DNA of 64,000 nucleotides from positions 62,001-126,000 of the forward strand of contig JAUIRK010000099.1 of NCBI GenBank assembly GCA_030549495.1, written 5' to 3'. The notes under the pieces were generated by a model. That model had not been told where the DNA came from. It did no database searches and saw only the letters and a list, made by a program, of their open reading frames with translations. Source of the stretch: Nectonema munidae (lineage: Eukaryota; Nematomorpha; Nectonematoida; Nectonematidae). Positions 34,490 to 46,149 of the stretch are shown in pieces; positions within the stretch are counted from its first letter, which is position 1, and each line of letters starts with the position of its first letter. The position numbers and the translations under genes are program-made.

Positions 34490-35200
34490 TCTGATTTCTT
34501 GGTACTTAATGGGTTAATCAGAAACATATCTAATAAAATATACCTTCAAATTTTACATAAAATATATGTTTTTATACTAAATCGGCCATGTTGGTTTCAT
34601 TTCTGGACTCATTTTTTACATTTAGGATTTGAAAATACCTATAAGTATTAATCAAATTTGCGGTTTACTTCTAAAAATTGATTGATCATGCTGTTTTCAT
34701 TTCTGAACTCATTTTTTACATTTAGGATTTGAAAATACATATAAGAATCAATAAAATTTGCGTTTAGTTCTAAAATTTGTTTCCAAAAATATTGATTTAA
34801 ATTTTACATTAAATATATGTTTTTATAGCAAATAGATCATGATGATTTCATTTCCGGACGCAGTTTTGGCATTTAGAGGCTTTACTGCTAGTGTCAATCA
34901 AATTTGCGGTTTATGTCATCTGAAAACTATATCCAAAAATATTCTCTCTAATTTTACATGAAATATATGTTTTTATACCAATTCGACCATGATAATTTTA
35001 TTTCTGAAATCAGTTTTTGCATTTAAAGATTTTAAATGTCTGAAAGTGTCAATCAAATGATCGATTTACGTCTTATGTCTATAGAAATATTTTTGAAATT
35101 TAAATAAAATATTTGTTTTTATGCCAAATGGAAGATGCTGGTTTCATTTTTGGACTCAGGTTTGGCATTTATGGTTTTAAAATATCTGAAAGCAGCATTG
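34490..35200 (-). repeat. Satellite-like array of about 150-bp units, inverted copy of the 46-47.6 kb array
   Basis: Several diverged units are marked by GCGGTTTAC, ATATATGTTTTTATAC and GAAAATACCTATAAG-like segments. Reverse-complemented, the block runs in the same order as 46200-47640, including the same edge sequence ATATCTAATAAAATATAC. It has fewer units than the plus-orientation block. A GC-rich motif at 34383-34435 (GGTCGGGGAGATGC) resembles the ends of the non-autonomous hAT element at 36767-37531. Confidence 0.75.
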
Positions 35201-36758
35201 CTTTCTCATAAGAATATCTCATTGCTTTATTTGTGATATAAATTTATAATAATCTTTTTTTTAAACTGACTAACTTTTTGAAAGTTAAGCCGCAACTATT
35301 TTTAAAGCGGACGGAATCAAAGCAATTTATAGGGCACTTAACGGTCAATAAAGTCACATTTTGATCTAAAACACGTAATTATTTTATTCTATAAAGTTTC
35401 TGTAAAAAAATTGCAAGTTATTGGCTCAACAAAAGTCAGCCTTTTAAAGACCTTAAAAAGCTCTAATTTTTGACATAAAAAGGCGCCAATGCGCGATTTT
35501 GGATTATGCTAACAAAATTTAATTTATTTAACTTTGTTTAAGTCCATTTTTTTGTAAATGTTTTAGATTTTGATAAAATTTAAGAAGTTATTAAACACAG
35601 CCAGTTTCTGGCATAGCTTTTATTTACCTAATTAGTTCACAAACTAACTAAAAATTAGATTATTTTATTTTTATACTTAAATATTTTTAATTTTGACTTC
35701 TCTATTCTGGCACATAAATAAGATGATTTAAAAACATGATGACCACCCAAGGAAAGATAAATTGAAGTGCTTTTGAAAAAAATATCGCACCTTTTCAAAA
35801 GAGTATGCTTAAAATATTACATGGTGGTATCCTACAATACTAACATTAATAATGTTAATTTGGAAGGGTTAGTATAGGATACTTTTTGGCTCATTTTTTT
35901 TTACAAAAAACAATTTACTTTAAAGCAGTTAAGTCAATTTTTGAAGGATTTAAGTTCACCTTTTGTTGCCTATGACCCTAGATAACTTCGCTCTCAATAT
36001 TTTGACATTTTATTAGGTTTTTATTCTTGCACTGATCTTTCGACGTTCCCTTTTTTCTAGACGCTGCGCCTTAGTCCATTTTTCTTTTTAGCCAAACCTT
36101 TCCTTTGGTAGCCGTGTTTTTCTTGATATTTATGAATTGATGGGCCTAGGCAGAGCCTATGTGTGTGACTCCTGCAACTTTTAGACCTTACAGGCTCAAA
36201 TGTTTTGATGAAGTTTGACTATGATGCTCTTTATAAAGAATTGGCAGAGTTGCGGCTTTCCTACCTTAATACTGGTTTGCGTTGCCGCTATTCTGCGCTC
36301 CAAACGTATTGTGTATTTGTTTTCACATTCCTATTCAAGACTAACTCTATAAAAATGCAGCCACACATAAAAAGAAGACGATTTTTAAACAAATATTTTC
36401 TTCATTTACTTCTTGATGAAAATCAAATGTTTTTTGTTTAAGCAACGCTTACAAGGTTTCTTTGCGAATGAGCAGAGTTTTATGCACGACCAACGAAATC
36501 TTGCGAAAGTAAAAACGCATTTCATCTAAATCCACGTTTTGAATGAGATCTTAAAATACACGCTTTTTTGAGATATAAGAAATGAGTACTCATTCACGCT
36601 TAAATCAAGAAATCGCCACAGACATGATTGAGAAACCCTTTACAATAATTTTTTATTTATTTTCATTTCAAAAACTTTTATTCCGTTACCTTCAAATGCT
36701 TTAAGATGAATGAGGCAAGCAGCTAGCCATTATAATTTTAATTTGACTAACATAAAGC
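35201..36758. other. Unassigned DNA
   Basis: One 78-residue plus-strand frame (36205-36441) starts MMKFDYDALYKELAEL and matches nothing I recognise. It may be chance. The rest is AT-rich without visible structure. Confidence 0.4.
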
Positions 36759-36766
36759 ACAACTAC

Positions 36767-37531
36767 CAGAACCCAGCCATGACCCCAATCTCCCACGTTC
36801 CCCGCGGGGAAGGTTTTAACCCCGTTATCGGGGATTGATAGGAAATTTGATGGTCCGTATTCTGCAAATTTAACATTATTTACAAAGTCTTTATTATCTT
36901 TTTGTAAATATATACATTATTTACTTTTCGACATGATTTCAATAATATGAAATAATACTGAAAAAAATCTCGGCTTGGTTGCACGAAACTCCTATGAAAT
37001 TCAAATTTATTTCTTATCATACTAATCGACGCGCCCCCATACTTTTCTATGGAAATCGCCATTTTTTCACCATTCAGTGCGTCGTCTGAAAAAAAATCGC
37101 GGCTCGTTTCAGCTTCTTTTCTTTTTCCTGATTCTTCTTTCTTCCAAATGCCCTCTCTTTTTCCTCTGATCTAATTTTTTTTAATTATTATTATAATAGT
37201 CTTTCCAAATTTACAAAATACTTCGAAATATATATTTTCGCAATTATATCTTAATAAAATTATACCGACAAGCAACTCTCAATCAGAAGGATTGTTCAGT
37301 TCCGCTTCAAATATTGTAAACAGTAAACGAAGTAGCTTGAATCCAGAAAAGTTGAAGAGTTCATTTTTGTTAGGTAAAATAATAAATCATAAAATGAGAT
37401 TAAATAAAAAAGTTTAGCTCATCTTTTAATACTTTTATATATCTTCATTGAGAAAATTGCCCGACCCGCCCGTTCCCCGCGTGGTGTCCATCTCCCCGCC
37501 GGGATCTAAAAATTCACTGCCCCGGGCTCTG
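36767..37531. mobile_element. Non-autonomous hAT element, 765 bp
   Basis: The ends are CAGAACCCAG on the left and, read inward, CAGAGCCCGG on the right. They are flanked by 8-bp near-identical duplications ACAACTAC (36759-36766) and ATAACTAC (37532-37539). GC-rich subterminal segments such as GTTCCCCGCGGGG (36798-36810) and GTTCCCCGCG near the other end are typical of one hAT subfamily. There is no transposase. Confidence 0.75.
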
Positions 37532-37539
37532 ATAACTAC

Positions 37540-38560
37540 GTATTTTCTTGTTAAATTTTTGCGAACGTGATTAATGCAACAAAGTTGTTGAAAGTGCGCA
37601 AGTACATTCATTATTCATGCATAATCTTTCATTAGAACTAAATATTTAACAAAAGACATTGGAAAATTGTGAAATAAGATATTTCTATAAAACGTTTACT
37701 TTTTTTGCAGTATTTCATAAACAAAAAAGAATGTACCTGTAGTTATTTCTCTCTTTATGAGCGAAGTTTGTTTTTGCTATATATATTAGGCGGTGAACGC
37801 AATGTGAGTAAAGGATGCTTTAAAATCAAGAATGGCGCCGAGTTTAGTCATCAAGATGCATTAGATTACGTGATATTTTAAGCGCTTTCACATTCTCTTC
37901 ATTTTATTCGTATTGAGTGATGATGAGGGGGGTTTGAGAGAGAAATCAGCAAAACTCTTCCAGGCCAGTAAAATTACCTATAAATTCCTTGATTCGTCGC
38001 TGGCTTTCTATCCAGCTCCCTTACACTCTGTAAATTAACTTGTACACAAATCTCAATATAGCACTGTCTCGTTGCGTCTACGACATTATCAAAGAGATTC
38101 AAGGGGGAAGAAAATAATGTTGAGTTATTTTTATTATTATGAAGAAGATGTGCAGACAGAGCCCTAAAAAAGAACTAAAGGGGAAAGTCTTTTTCAAAAC
38201 TAAGTCAGGCGTTTTCAGAATCAAATGAAAATGTCAACAATTTTTCAAAAACTTGACTATGTCAAATATGGGAAAATGACTTTTTTAGAGATTTTTTCTT
38301 GTTTATGGCAGGGGCGCACATCCTCAAAATTATTGGGGGGCGAAATTTTTTTGTTGCAATTTTCAAAATTAGTGGTCTGGAAATACCACGGGAGACCAAA
38401 TATTCAAGCAATCCTTTAAAATATAGTGTATTCAGCGCATACCTAAAGTCCTAAATTTATAAGACTACTTTATATTTTTTTTTACAAAATTGGTGAATTT
38501 AAATACTATACTTCCAGCGAAAATATTTTAATTAAATTTGCATATTGAATATGGTGCACA
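37540..38560. other. Unassigned DNA
   Basis: Contains CAGGGGCGCACAT at 38311, which looks like a hAT-type end and recurs at 61764, but no partner end is seen. No gene is recognised. Confidence 0.4.
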
Positions 38561-39073
38561 GAAAAAATGCCCCCAATTAAAATGTAGGAACCCCCAGTAA
38601 AAATGCTCCCGAAAAAATGACCCAACACAAAAAATTTCAAAAAATTATTAATTAAAATTAAAAAATTTTCTTTTTAAAAGATATGTCAAATAAAGATTTT
38701 TTGTAAAAAAACAAAAAGTTAACTTTTCATCTAAAACATTTAAAATTTAATTAAAGTAAAGTAAAAAATTCATCATAGGACAATTTTTTAAATACAAAAA
38801 AAATTTATAAAAGAGCAAATATTTTTGGACTTTGTGTGTATCAGAACACTTTCTAAATATAATTTGTGTTTTAACTGATTTTAAGAACACATTCCCACAA
38901 ATCTGCACCTTTGTTATTGTTTTCAATAACTTTATAAAGAAAAAAAACCTATAGATTAAGAAATTTAGCCTTTCAAACGGTACCAAATAAAAATATTTAT
39001 ATAATTAAAAAAATCCTCAAAATCAAAAATTAGGGGGCATTTTTTCCTACTTTTTAATTGGGGGCATTTTTAC
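38561..39073. mobile_element. MITE-like element with about 28-bp terminal inverted repeats
   Basis: The left end (38563-38590), beginning AAAAAATGCCCCCAATTAAA, pairs with the reverse complement of 39043-39071 with about two mismatches. Inner copies of the C-run/G-run motif occur at 38590 and 39032. The interior is A/T-rich, with no transposase. The flanking duplication is not clear. It sits about 300 bases upstream of the phosphatase-subunit gene. Confidence 0.75.
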
Positions 39074-39244
39074 CTACGACCATCGAATATACACTAGTTT
39101 AAAAAAAATCCAAAATTGTTAGGGGATGGAATAGGCTTTTCATTTGAAAAATCCAAAATTTTCGAGTTAAAATCATTAAAAAAACTCGCGCATCAAAATT
39201 TCAACATGTGCACCCTTTATCCAAGCATTTTAAAAAATGTGTGG

Positions 39245-39369
39245 GCGAATTGATATTTCAGGATGATGAAAAACTCAAGATGATGTAGCCAATCTTATAA
39301 GTCACTCATGCTCTAAGCCCATGACTAGGTACGACATCCTGAGAGTAAGTTTTATGTTTAGAGCGTTTT
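39245..39369 (+). promoter_or_regulatory. Possible 5' UTR with splice-acceptor-like site upstream of the PP6 subunit gene
   Basis: TGATATTTCAG at about 39252-39262 resembles a 3' splice site. The 100 bases from there to the ATG at 39370 could be a 5' UTR exon. No core promoter can be named with confidence. Confidence 0.25.
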
Positions 39370-41901
39370 ATGAATTGGAAGGACTTGACGGTCTGCTCTC
39401 GCATTCCTGAGCTGCTGGAGAATGTTGGCGAAGACACCCTTACCAGTCTCCTCGACGAAAAGGACATCATTCAAGAGTTTCGCTCCTGTAACCCTAACCT
39501 CCTCAACTTCTTCCTTTTGGATGCGAGCGTGTCTCATCTCATCTCCCTTCTCATTCCTTCCCTCCACCAAGAATGTCTTGATGATGGGAGCAAAAATCAC
39601 GGAGAATGCGCAAATTCATTCTCTTCCAAAGACAGATATGCATGCGCCGTGTCGGAGTTGTTTTCTTGCCAGAACAGAGACTTGAATGAAAAGATCCTCA
39701 CTGGGAAACATATTTTCAAACTTCTGCAATTCGTTCGCGACTTCATCCATTTCAAAGAACACTCCTATTTCGACTCCATCCTCAATTTCTTGGTATGCTC
39801 CTTCAAAGTTATTTTATCGCTCGTTGCTACGCATCCTGACGAAATGCTGGCGGTCATCATGACCCACGAATTTTTGCAAAGTCTAGTCAGCGCTATTTCT
39901 TTCGCGCCCGTTTCTGACTTCATTTTCCGTTTGACCACGGAAGCGCTCGACAAATCATACCAATCCCTATACAATCAGTGCCTGAGCGAGAAGCACTTTC
40001 TTTCCTCCATCGTCGATGTCATGTTAATCCGCACTCACCAAGACGATACTGATCAAGACCTCTCTGCCTTTCTTCTTATTCAAGATTTGCTCAATTGTAA
40101 CAAAGATTTACTTGAGTGTTTTTTACAAGATGTTTTTATTTTGTCTGATTCCAACATCCAGTCTTCGTACTCTCTCGATCCGCTCTTTTCCTCTTTCTAC
40201 AGTAGTGAAGTTGTGGTTGCGCTTCTCAGCATTCTGCCCAATTCAAATACTGACGCCTCCAAATCAAGAAACTTCCGAAAAATTGGCTTTGCCGAAAACA
40301 TTCTCACTTCCCTACTCAACATCAATGTGAAGAGCGTTGGTCAAGAAGAAGCCCCCACTCTGAATAAGACGTTCGATGTGTGTTCTGAAGCCGACGCTCG
40401 TGAGTTCACCGAATTCCAAAGCTCCCAGCCTCCACAAGCCGAAATGGGCGGCTCAGACACCCTTCAAGAATGTGGTGAATACCCTAAGAATAAGTTGCTG
40501 TTGCTGACTCTTCGGAACTGCAAGCGAAAGATCATGTCTTCACTCACGACGCAGCAGGCAGATGGCGTTTGTGCGCGTGTGAAGAGCAGCGTGGAAGACG
40601 ACTCCCGCTCTCTCACGAAAAGGTCGTCGAGTGGCGTGCACTCGGTCACACTGCTGTGCGAGCTGGTGAAGCATTGCCACGATGCCAACGAGAACACGCG
40701 TTGCCTGCTCGCCTCCCTCACACCCCTCTCCGTCCTCTTCGACGCTTTCTTCTTCTTCACCTCGAACAACTTCATTCATCACGCGCTCTGCAGCCTCTTC
40801 TCCCACGTCGTCGAGGAAATCGTCTTCCACAAGCAACAGGGCCTGTCCTTCGAGGCCGACTACGAAAACGAGTACGACGAGCAAGTTTCTCGCTGTCCAG
40901 AGCACAGGATCATGTCTTGTCTTTTGTTCGAATACGTCATTACCAAGCGCATCTGCGAAGCCTGGAAATCACAACAAACATCCGTCGCCAGTTTCCGCAT
41001 AAAGTCCCCTATTTTCGGCCATCTTACTTTCATGGCCAATTTACTCAGTGACGCGAATGCCCTTTTACCGTTCAGTCACATAGCCAAGGTCTCTTCTGGT
41101 GGAGGATCTGATAATGCTCTTTGCATCTTACACGAAAATATAAAAGACAGTCTGTACTGTCGACTCAATTCCGAAGACTTTCAGGAGTGGACACGATTTA
41201 CACAAGAAGACCTTGATGCAGCGAATCAAGACAACGTTGTGGAAGAAATCAGCATTTCTAACATGATGATGAACAAGTTCGATAGCGAGATCTTCATGGA
41301 CGGTGGCGCGTATTTCACCACTTCCCATTTCCTGAATTCCAGCGCCCAGTTCGACGAGTCTCAGCCAAACATCAACGTGTCCGATGATGTGGACGTTGAG
41401 GGTGAAGAGGCAGGCCAGCAGAGTGAGACAGGCGAGAACAAGATGTCGTCATTCTTCGAATACAACGAAGAGTCCAGGCTTCACTTTGAATCCTTCTTCC
41501 ATGATCAAGACGAGGACGAAGAAATTAGCTTCAGCAACAAGGAAGCAGCGGTGTCGAGCATCGATCTCCATCACACGAGCGACAACGCAATCATTTTGAG
41601 TGACAAATTTATGGATCAAAACGGTGAAGAGGTGGGCGATGGAGAGAGAAGTAGTGATTCCCTGCTCCCCGATCCCAAGTCCTCCTGGGTCGACTTTACT
41701 TCCTTTAATCCCATTTACTCATCCTCCTTTGACTCTGACACTAATTCCATTCCAAATTTGTCCAACGAAGAAAATGGTCACTCCTCTTTCTCTGAAATGA
41801 AGGAAGGTGCTGGCGAGTGCTTGCAACTCGAGAACACAGACACTTTCGTGAATCAACGCCTTTCTGAAAAAGAAGAACAAGTTAGTGCTGAAAAGGCTTA
41901 A
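39370..41901 (+). CDS. Serine/threonine-protein phosphatase 6 regulatory subunit (SAPS domain)
   Basis: 843 residues, one uninterrupted exon. SAPS proteins bind the PP6 catalytic subunit and direct it to substrates in cytoplasm and nucleus. Recognised segments: the N-terminal IPELLENVGEDTLTSLLDEK and IIQEFRSCNPNLLNFFL (residues about 13-50); LTPLSVLFDAFFFFTSNNFI (about 450-470), matching the IGVILNMFFKYTWNNFL region of human PP6R; RICEAWK and IFGHLTFMANLL (about 527-560); and DFQEWTRFTQEDLDA. The tail is acidic and Ser-rich, with SWVDFTSF near 773 resembling the WADF/WANF motif of the family. The ATG gives MNWKDLTV, close to the usual MFWKFD. Codon use is GC-richer than anything nearby. Vertebrate relatives have many introns, so loss of all introns or a retrocopy are both possible. 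Sequence is divergent, but there are no breaks. Confidence 0.85.
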   Translation: MNWKDLTVCSRIPELLENVGEDTLTSLLDEKDIIQEFRSCNPNLLNFFLLDASVSHLISLLIPSLHQECLDDGSKNHGECANSFSSKDRYACAVSELFSCQNRDLNEKILTGKHIFKLLQFVRDFIHFKEHSYFDSILNFLVCSFKVILSLVATHPDEMLAVIMTHEFLQSLVSAISFAPVSDFIFRLTTEALDKSYQSLYNQCLSEKHFLSSIVDVMLIRTHQDDTDQDLSAFLLIQDLLNCNKDLLECFLQDVFILSDSNIQSSYSLDPLFSSFYSSEVVVALLSILPNSNTDASKSRNFRKIGFAENILTSLLNINVKSVGQEEAPTLNKTFDVCSEADAREFTEFQSSQPPQAEMGGSDTLQECGEYPKNKLLLLTLRNCKRKIMSSLTTQQADGVCARVKSSVEDDSRSLTKRSSSGVHSVTLLCELVKHCHDANENTRCLLASLTPLSVLFDAFFFFTSNNFIHHALCSLFSHVVEEIVFHKQQGLSFEADYENEYDEQVSRCPEHRIMSCLLFEYVITKRICEAWKSQQTSVASFRIKSPIFGHLTFMANLLSDANALLPFSHIAKVSSGGGSDNALCILHENIKDSLYCRLNSEDFQEWTRFTQEDLDAANQDNVVEEISISNMMMNKFDSEIFMDGGAYFTTSHFLNSSAQFDESQPNINVSDDVDVEGEEAGQQSETGENKMSSFFEYNEESRLHFESFFHDQDEDEEISFSNKEAAVSSIDLHHTSDNAIILSDKFMDQNGEEVGDGERSSDSLLPDPKSSWVDFTSFNPIYSSSFDSDTNSIPNLSNEENGHSSFSEMKEGAGECLQLENTDTFVNQRLSEKEEQVSAEKA

Positions 41902-42078
41902 TCCCGAATAATTTTATATTCTTTTAGAAATTGTACCTTTAAATATAAAAATATATACATTTAACATATTTTTAACTGTTTTATTTTTTTAAGCTTTAAT
42001 ACTGCAAGTTGTAATATACGATGTGATGTGTAAATGAAGATTTTACTTTTGTTCAGGGTTGCATACATTTGTTTTTAT

Positions 42079-42084
42079 AATAAA
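42079..42084 (+). terminator. Candidate polyadenylation signal AATAAA
   Basis: First canonical AATAAA after the stop codon of the SAPS gene, about 178 bases downstream. Confidence 0.4.
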
Positions 42085-42644
42085 ATTCAAAATTGTGTAC
42101 TTTTTAGCATAAAACTAATCAGAGCGGTCTTTTGTTTAAAAATTCCATATTATATTTATTCTTGCCATTTGAGAGCACTACTTATCCGTAGGTAAAAGAA
42201 AGAGAGGTTTAAATTTTTGGAGCAAGAGGTGGGAATATTTTATAAAGCGACTTAGCTCAATTTTTTTTAGCAAGTATTCATTTATTATTATAAAAGTTAT
42301 TTAAAAATATATCCTAAATTTTAATTTGTATTATCTGCCAAAATTGATAAATGTTAAGAAATTCCGAATTAAAATTGTGGAAAAAAATCTTGTCGCAATT
42401 CATAGATCAGATCCAATTTTTAGATTTATATGAAAATTAGAGTATTTCTTCATCATTCAACGAAAAATAGTTTAATAAAATACCGTTGGTTAACTAAAAC
42501 TTTAGAATATACTTGAAATGAAGTTTCAGCCCTAAATATTCTTGAAAATGCATAAGATGTGAAATTATTTTAGATTTATGAAAAGGTGTAAAGACTTTGA
42601 TTTATAAATACTTCAATTCAGCCATTGAAAGAGGCAACCTGTTA
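42085..42644. other. AT-rich DNA without recognised genes
   Basis: No feature is recognised between the SAPS gene 3' region and the RTE-like LINE. Confidence 0.45.
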
Positions 42645-42838
42645 AATTCAATGTCCATCCCAAGGCCGGATAAATGGGAAGGGTTTTAGCGTCTGGAAGG
42701 CCCTGTAAAGGCTTCCCCTCTTCTCTCATTATCACCAGGCAATCATATTAGCAACCAGGTCAGGTAGTCCTCGAAAAGCGATCAGTCTGCATTTCACCTG
42801 TTCCTTTCTAAAAATAATCAAGGCCAATCCAGTTATGT

Positions 42839-44043
42839 ATGAGTTGGGGTAAAGAACATCAGAAATGCGAGATTCCTAGAAGTAATGAAAGTAGGAACTT
42901 TAAATGTTGGAACCATGACCTGAAAAGGAAGAGAATTGGTTCATTTAATGGTGAGAAGGAAATTGGAGTACTTTGTCTACAGGAAACTAGGTATAAAGGA
43001 TGTAAGCCAGGGAATTGTGTCATGGCTATAAGCTGTTTTATAGTCGAGCAAATCTTGATGGTAGAAATGGATTAATATTGTCCAAGAATTTTAAAGAAAA
43101 CGTAATTAAAGTAAATAGAAATTGTGATAGAAAAAAAGAGTGTAAAGATCGGACTTGGAATAAAGGTAGTTAATGTCGAAAGTGCTTATGCACGACAATT
43201 TTGGATGCTCGGAAGAAGAGAAAGTGCCGTTTTGGGAGGAGATTTCAACGGACACGTAGGAAGTAAGAGAAAGGGTCATTGAGTTTGAAGAGAAAAAGAG
43301 TAGATTAATTGCTTACAATAGTGGTGCTAGAGAGAGCAAGGGAAATCATGTGAAAGAGGTTTCCAAATGTAAAGTATTGAATGGAAAAAGTTTGATTCTA
43401 AACATAAGCCGGTGGTCACAGAGTTCAGACTCAAAAATGACCGAAAAACTAAGAAACAAAAATGAAATCAAGGAAAAAGTGGTGGAGATTGAATGAAAGG
43501 CTTTAAAGCAAGTCCACGATGAGTTGGACACCCCCGCAGAAGTGAAACTACTTTGAATTTTGAGATGCGGAATCTAAAGACTTGACACAGGTAAGACAAT
43601 GAAGAATAAATATGAAGTAGTGCTCGTAAAAGAAGAAATCAAAAATCAATGAAAACCTGCTTTAAAGGATTGCTAAAGAAGAAAATTCAAGAATAAATTG
43701 TAAAGATGAAACTCCTAATGAGAGATTTACATCTGCGATAACAAGAAAGGAAGTAGAGCAAGCACTAAAAAGATGAAAAATGAAAACTCTACTAAGATCC
43801 CATTTGAGGTATGGAAGAGTCTTGGGAAAGAAGGAATAGATATTCTAGATAAAATAGTGGAAAAAAATGCTAGAAGAGCTTGCTTATTCTTATATTTAAA
43901 GGCAAAGCAGTAAACTGATGAGCCACACGGTGAAGATATGGGAGAAGATTATTGAAAGTTGGCTGAGAAATGAAATGAACTTGGAGATGGACAGTTTGGC
44001 TTTGAACCAGGAAAAGAAACAGTGGATGCTATTTTTGCATTAA
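42839..44043 (+). pseudogene. RTE-like LINE endonuclease and RT start
   Basis: The endonuclease of RTE-clade elements nicks the target DNA. Motifs appear in alternating frames: VGTLNVGTMT then EIGVLCLQETRYKGCKPGN, then GGDFNGHVGS near 43230. Toward 43990-44040 the RT begins with GQFGFEPGKETVDAIFAL. At least three frame changes are evident. It continues beyond the inserted element at 48000. Confidence 0.75.
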
Positions 44044-44149
44044 CCCTATTAGTGCTGGGCAAAATTTGTCCGCTCAAGTGCTGGGGGGGGCGTAAAGTGC
44101 CCCCCCTATTTTTCTCAGAGATTAATAAGTTTTTATAAATATTTTTAAT

Positions 44150-44990
44150 GTTACATATATATTTCAACGATGCTGATTTCAGTGGTGATGTCCATTTTTT
44201 ATCAAAATCAATCAAACCTGCCAAAAAATTGATTTATATTTGACAGCTCATCTCAAAAAGAAACTTTTTATCTAAATAAGTATATAAAGTTTTTTACAGA
44301 TGTATACCCATTTTCAAGTATGCTGAATTCAGTGGTGATATTCATTTTTTATGAAAATCAATCAAACCTGTCAAAAAATTGATCTAAATGTGACAGCTCA
44401 TCTCAAAAAAGAACTTTTTATCTAAATAAGTATATAAAGTTTTTTACACATGTATACCCATTTTCAAATATGCTGAATTCAGTGGTGATATTCATTTTTT
44501 ATGAAAAACAATCAAACCTGTCAAAAAATTGATCTAAATGTGATAGCTCATCTCAAAAAGCAAACTTTTTATCTAAATAAGTATATAAAGTTTTTTACAC
44601 ATGTATACCCATTTTCAAATATGCTGAATTCAGTGGTGATATTCATTTTTTATGAAAATCATTCAAACCTGTCAAAAAAGTGATTTACATATGACAACTC
44701 ATCTCAAAAAAGAAACTTTTTATCTAAATAATTATATAATGTTTTTTACACACGTATACCCATTTTCAAGTAGGCTGTGTTTACTGGTTATATTCCTTTT
44801 TTTATAAATATTAGTCAAACCTGACAAAATAATTTAAATATGACAGCCCATGTCAAAATTAAAATTTTTATTCTTTTAAAGTTTTTTATACATTTCAATT
44901 ATGCAGAATCTAATGGTGATGTTCATTTTTTATGAAATCAATAAAACCTGTCAAAAAATCGATTAAACCTGTAAATCAATGTCAAATATA
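44150..44990 (+). repeat. Tandem array 1 of about 150-bp units in the TTAA element
   Basis: Units begin near 44171, 44322, 44471 and 44622, with more diverged ones near 44773 and 44902. Shared motifs are TGCTGAATTCAGTGGTGATA, CAATCAAACCTGTCAAAAAA and GTATATAAAGTTTTTTACAC. The spacing is 149-151 bp. The sequence is unrelated to array 2. Confidence 0.9.
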
Positions 44991-46149
44991 TAAACATAAA
45001 AATAACTTCTACTTGCGTATTTCTCTGGTAATTATTTTCTTAATTTATTTAATAAACCAACTTTAAGTGTTTAATTCACTCAAAATATTTCATTCTACAG
45101 TAACTTATGTAACTCGATAGGACCTCCATCTTTTTGGCTACAAATTCGTTATCGGCTCGTAGTCTCTATAATTTACAGTATGTAATTTTGGTATTCATTC
45201 TATGATGATCCTTTTTTGGTAGCTCTTTTTTCATTAGAAATTTATATTCTTCAATGTGTGTTCGAAAATTTTTTTATAAGGATAAAATTACTTTTTTCCT
45301 CTCTCAAAGCATTCTGATTAAAGAATCTTCTTGGTGATCTTAGACTTTTTTTATCAGTATCGTGTATTTTATTATCAAGCCTGAATATTTGTCAACCAAT
45401 CTTATTTCAAAGGATTTTTTCTGATGAATCATTCGTGATGTTGATTGTTCAATTACAAAAAGTTGTCAACGTTCTTCATCTAAAAAATGATCTCTTTGAC
45501 ACAAAAGGAAAAAGATGGACAAATTCAATTTAAATTAAAAATATCTTGATAGTGACTAAATTCTCACATATTGGCACCTGTGCCATTTTTGATAAATCTG
45601 ACCCATTCTAAATTTTCAGAAACTCAGTTAACCCATCCTAGAAATTCAGTTAACTGTAATGCTAGATGATAGATTTAAATATTTTTCATTTGTAAAAGAG
45701 AAACTTTTTTTTCACAGTCAAAATCTTTTTTGAAGCATCTAATATTATATAATTAAACCACTTTCTAGTTCATTAGAACATTGTAGATCTTCCATTTAGT
45801 CAAGATACATATTTTTTTTAATTATTTGTTTTGATCACATGTTCTCTTTTCAATTAGTTTTCAACTTGGTTCCTTCTCTCATACAAATTTTCAAAAGATT
45901 TTATAATACGTTTTATTTTTTTTTAATAAATATTTCATACTCAAGATGATTGTAGAAAGTATTATAAGCCAAAATATACAAAAAAAAAGAGTATATTTTT
46001 ACTATATATCTAATATGCAGCCGTTTTTTGAAATTTTTTTACAGAACTGTTTTTCAGGCATACATTACTAATTCAATTGCCACTTTGAGATATTTTTTAA
46101 CCGTATTATCCAAAATCCAGTACAGAAATAAAATAAGCATAATCGATTT

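Noticed and set aside
38311-38345. hAT element starting with CAGGGGCGCACAT (also at 61764)
   Set aside because: No partner end or flanking duplication was found for either site.
40464-41051. Several open frames antisense or out of frame within the SAPS gene
   Set aside because: They follow from the GC-rich codon use of the real gene. None has a recognisable domain.
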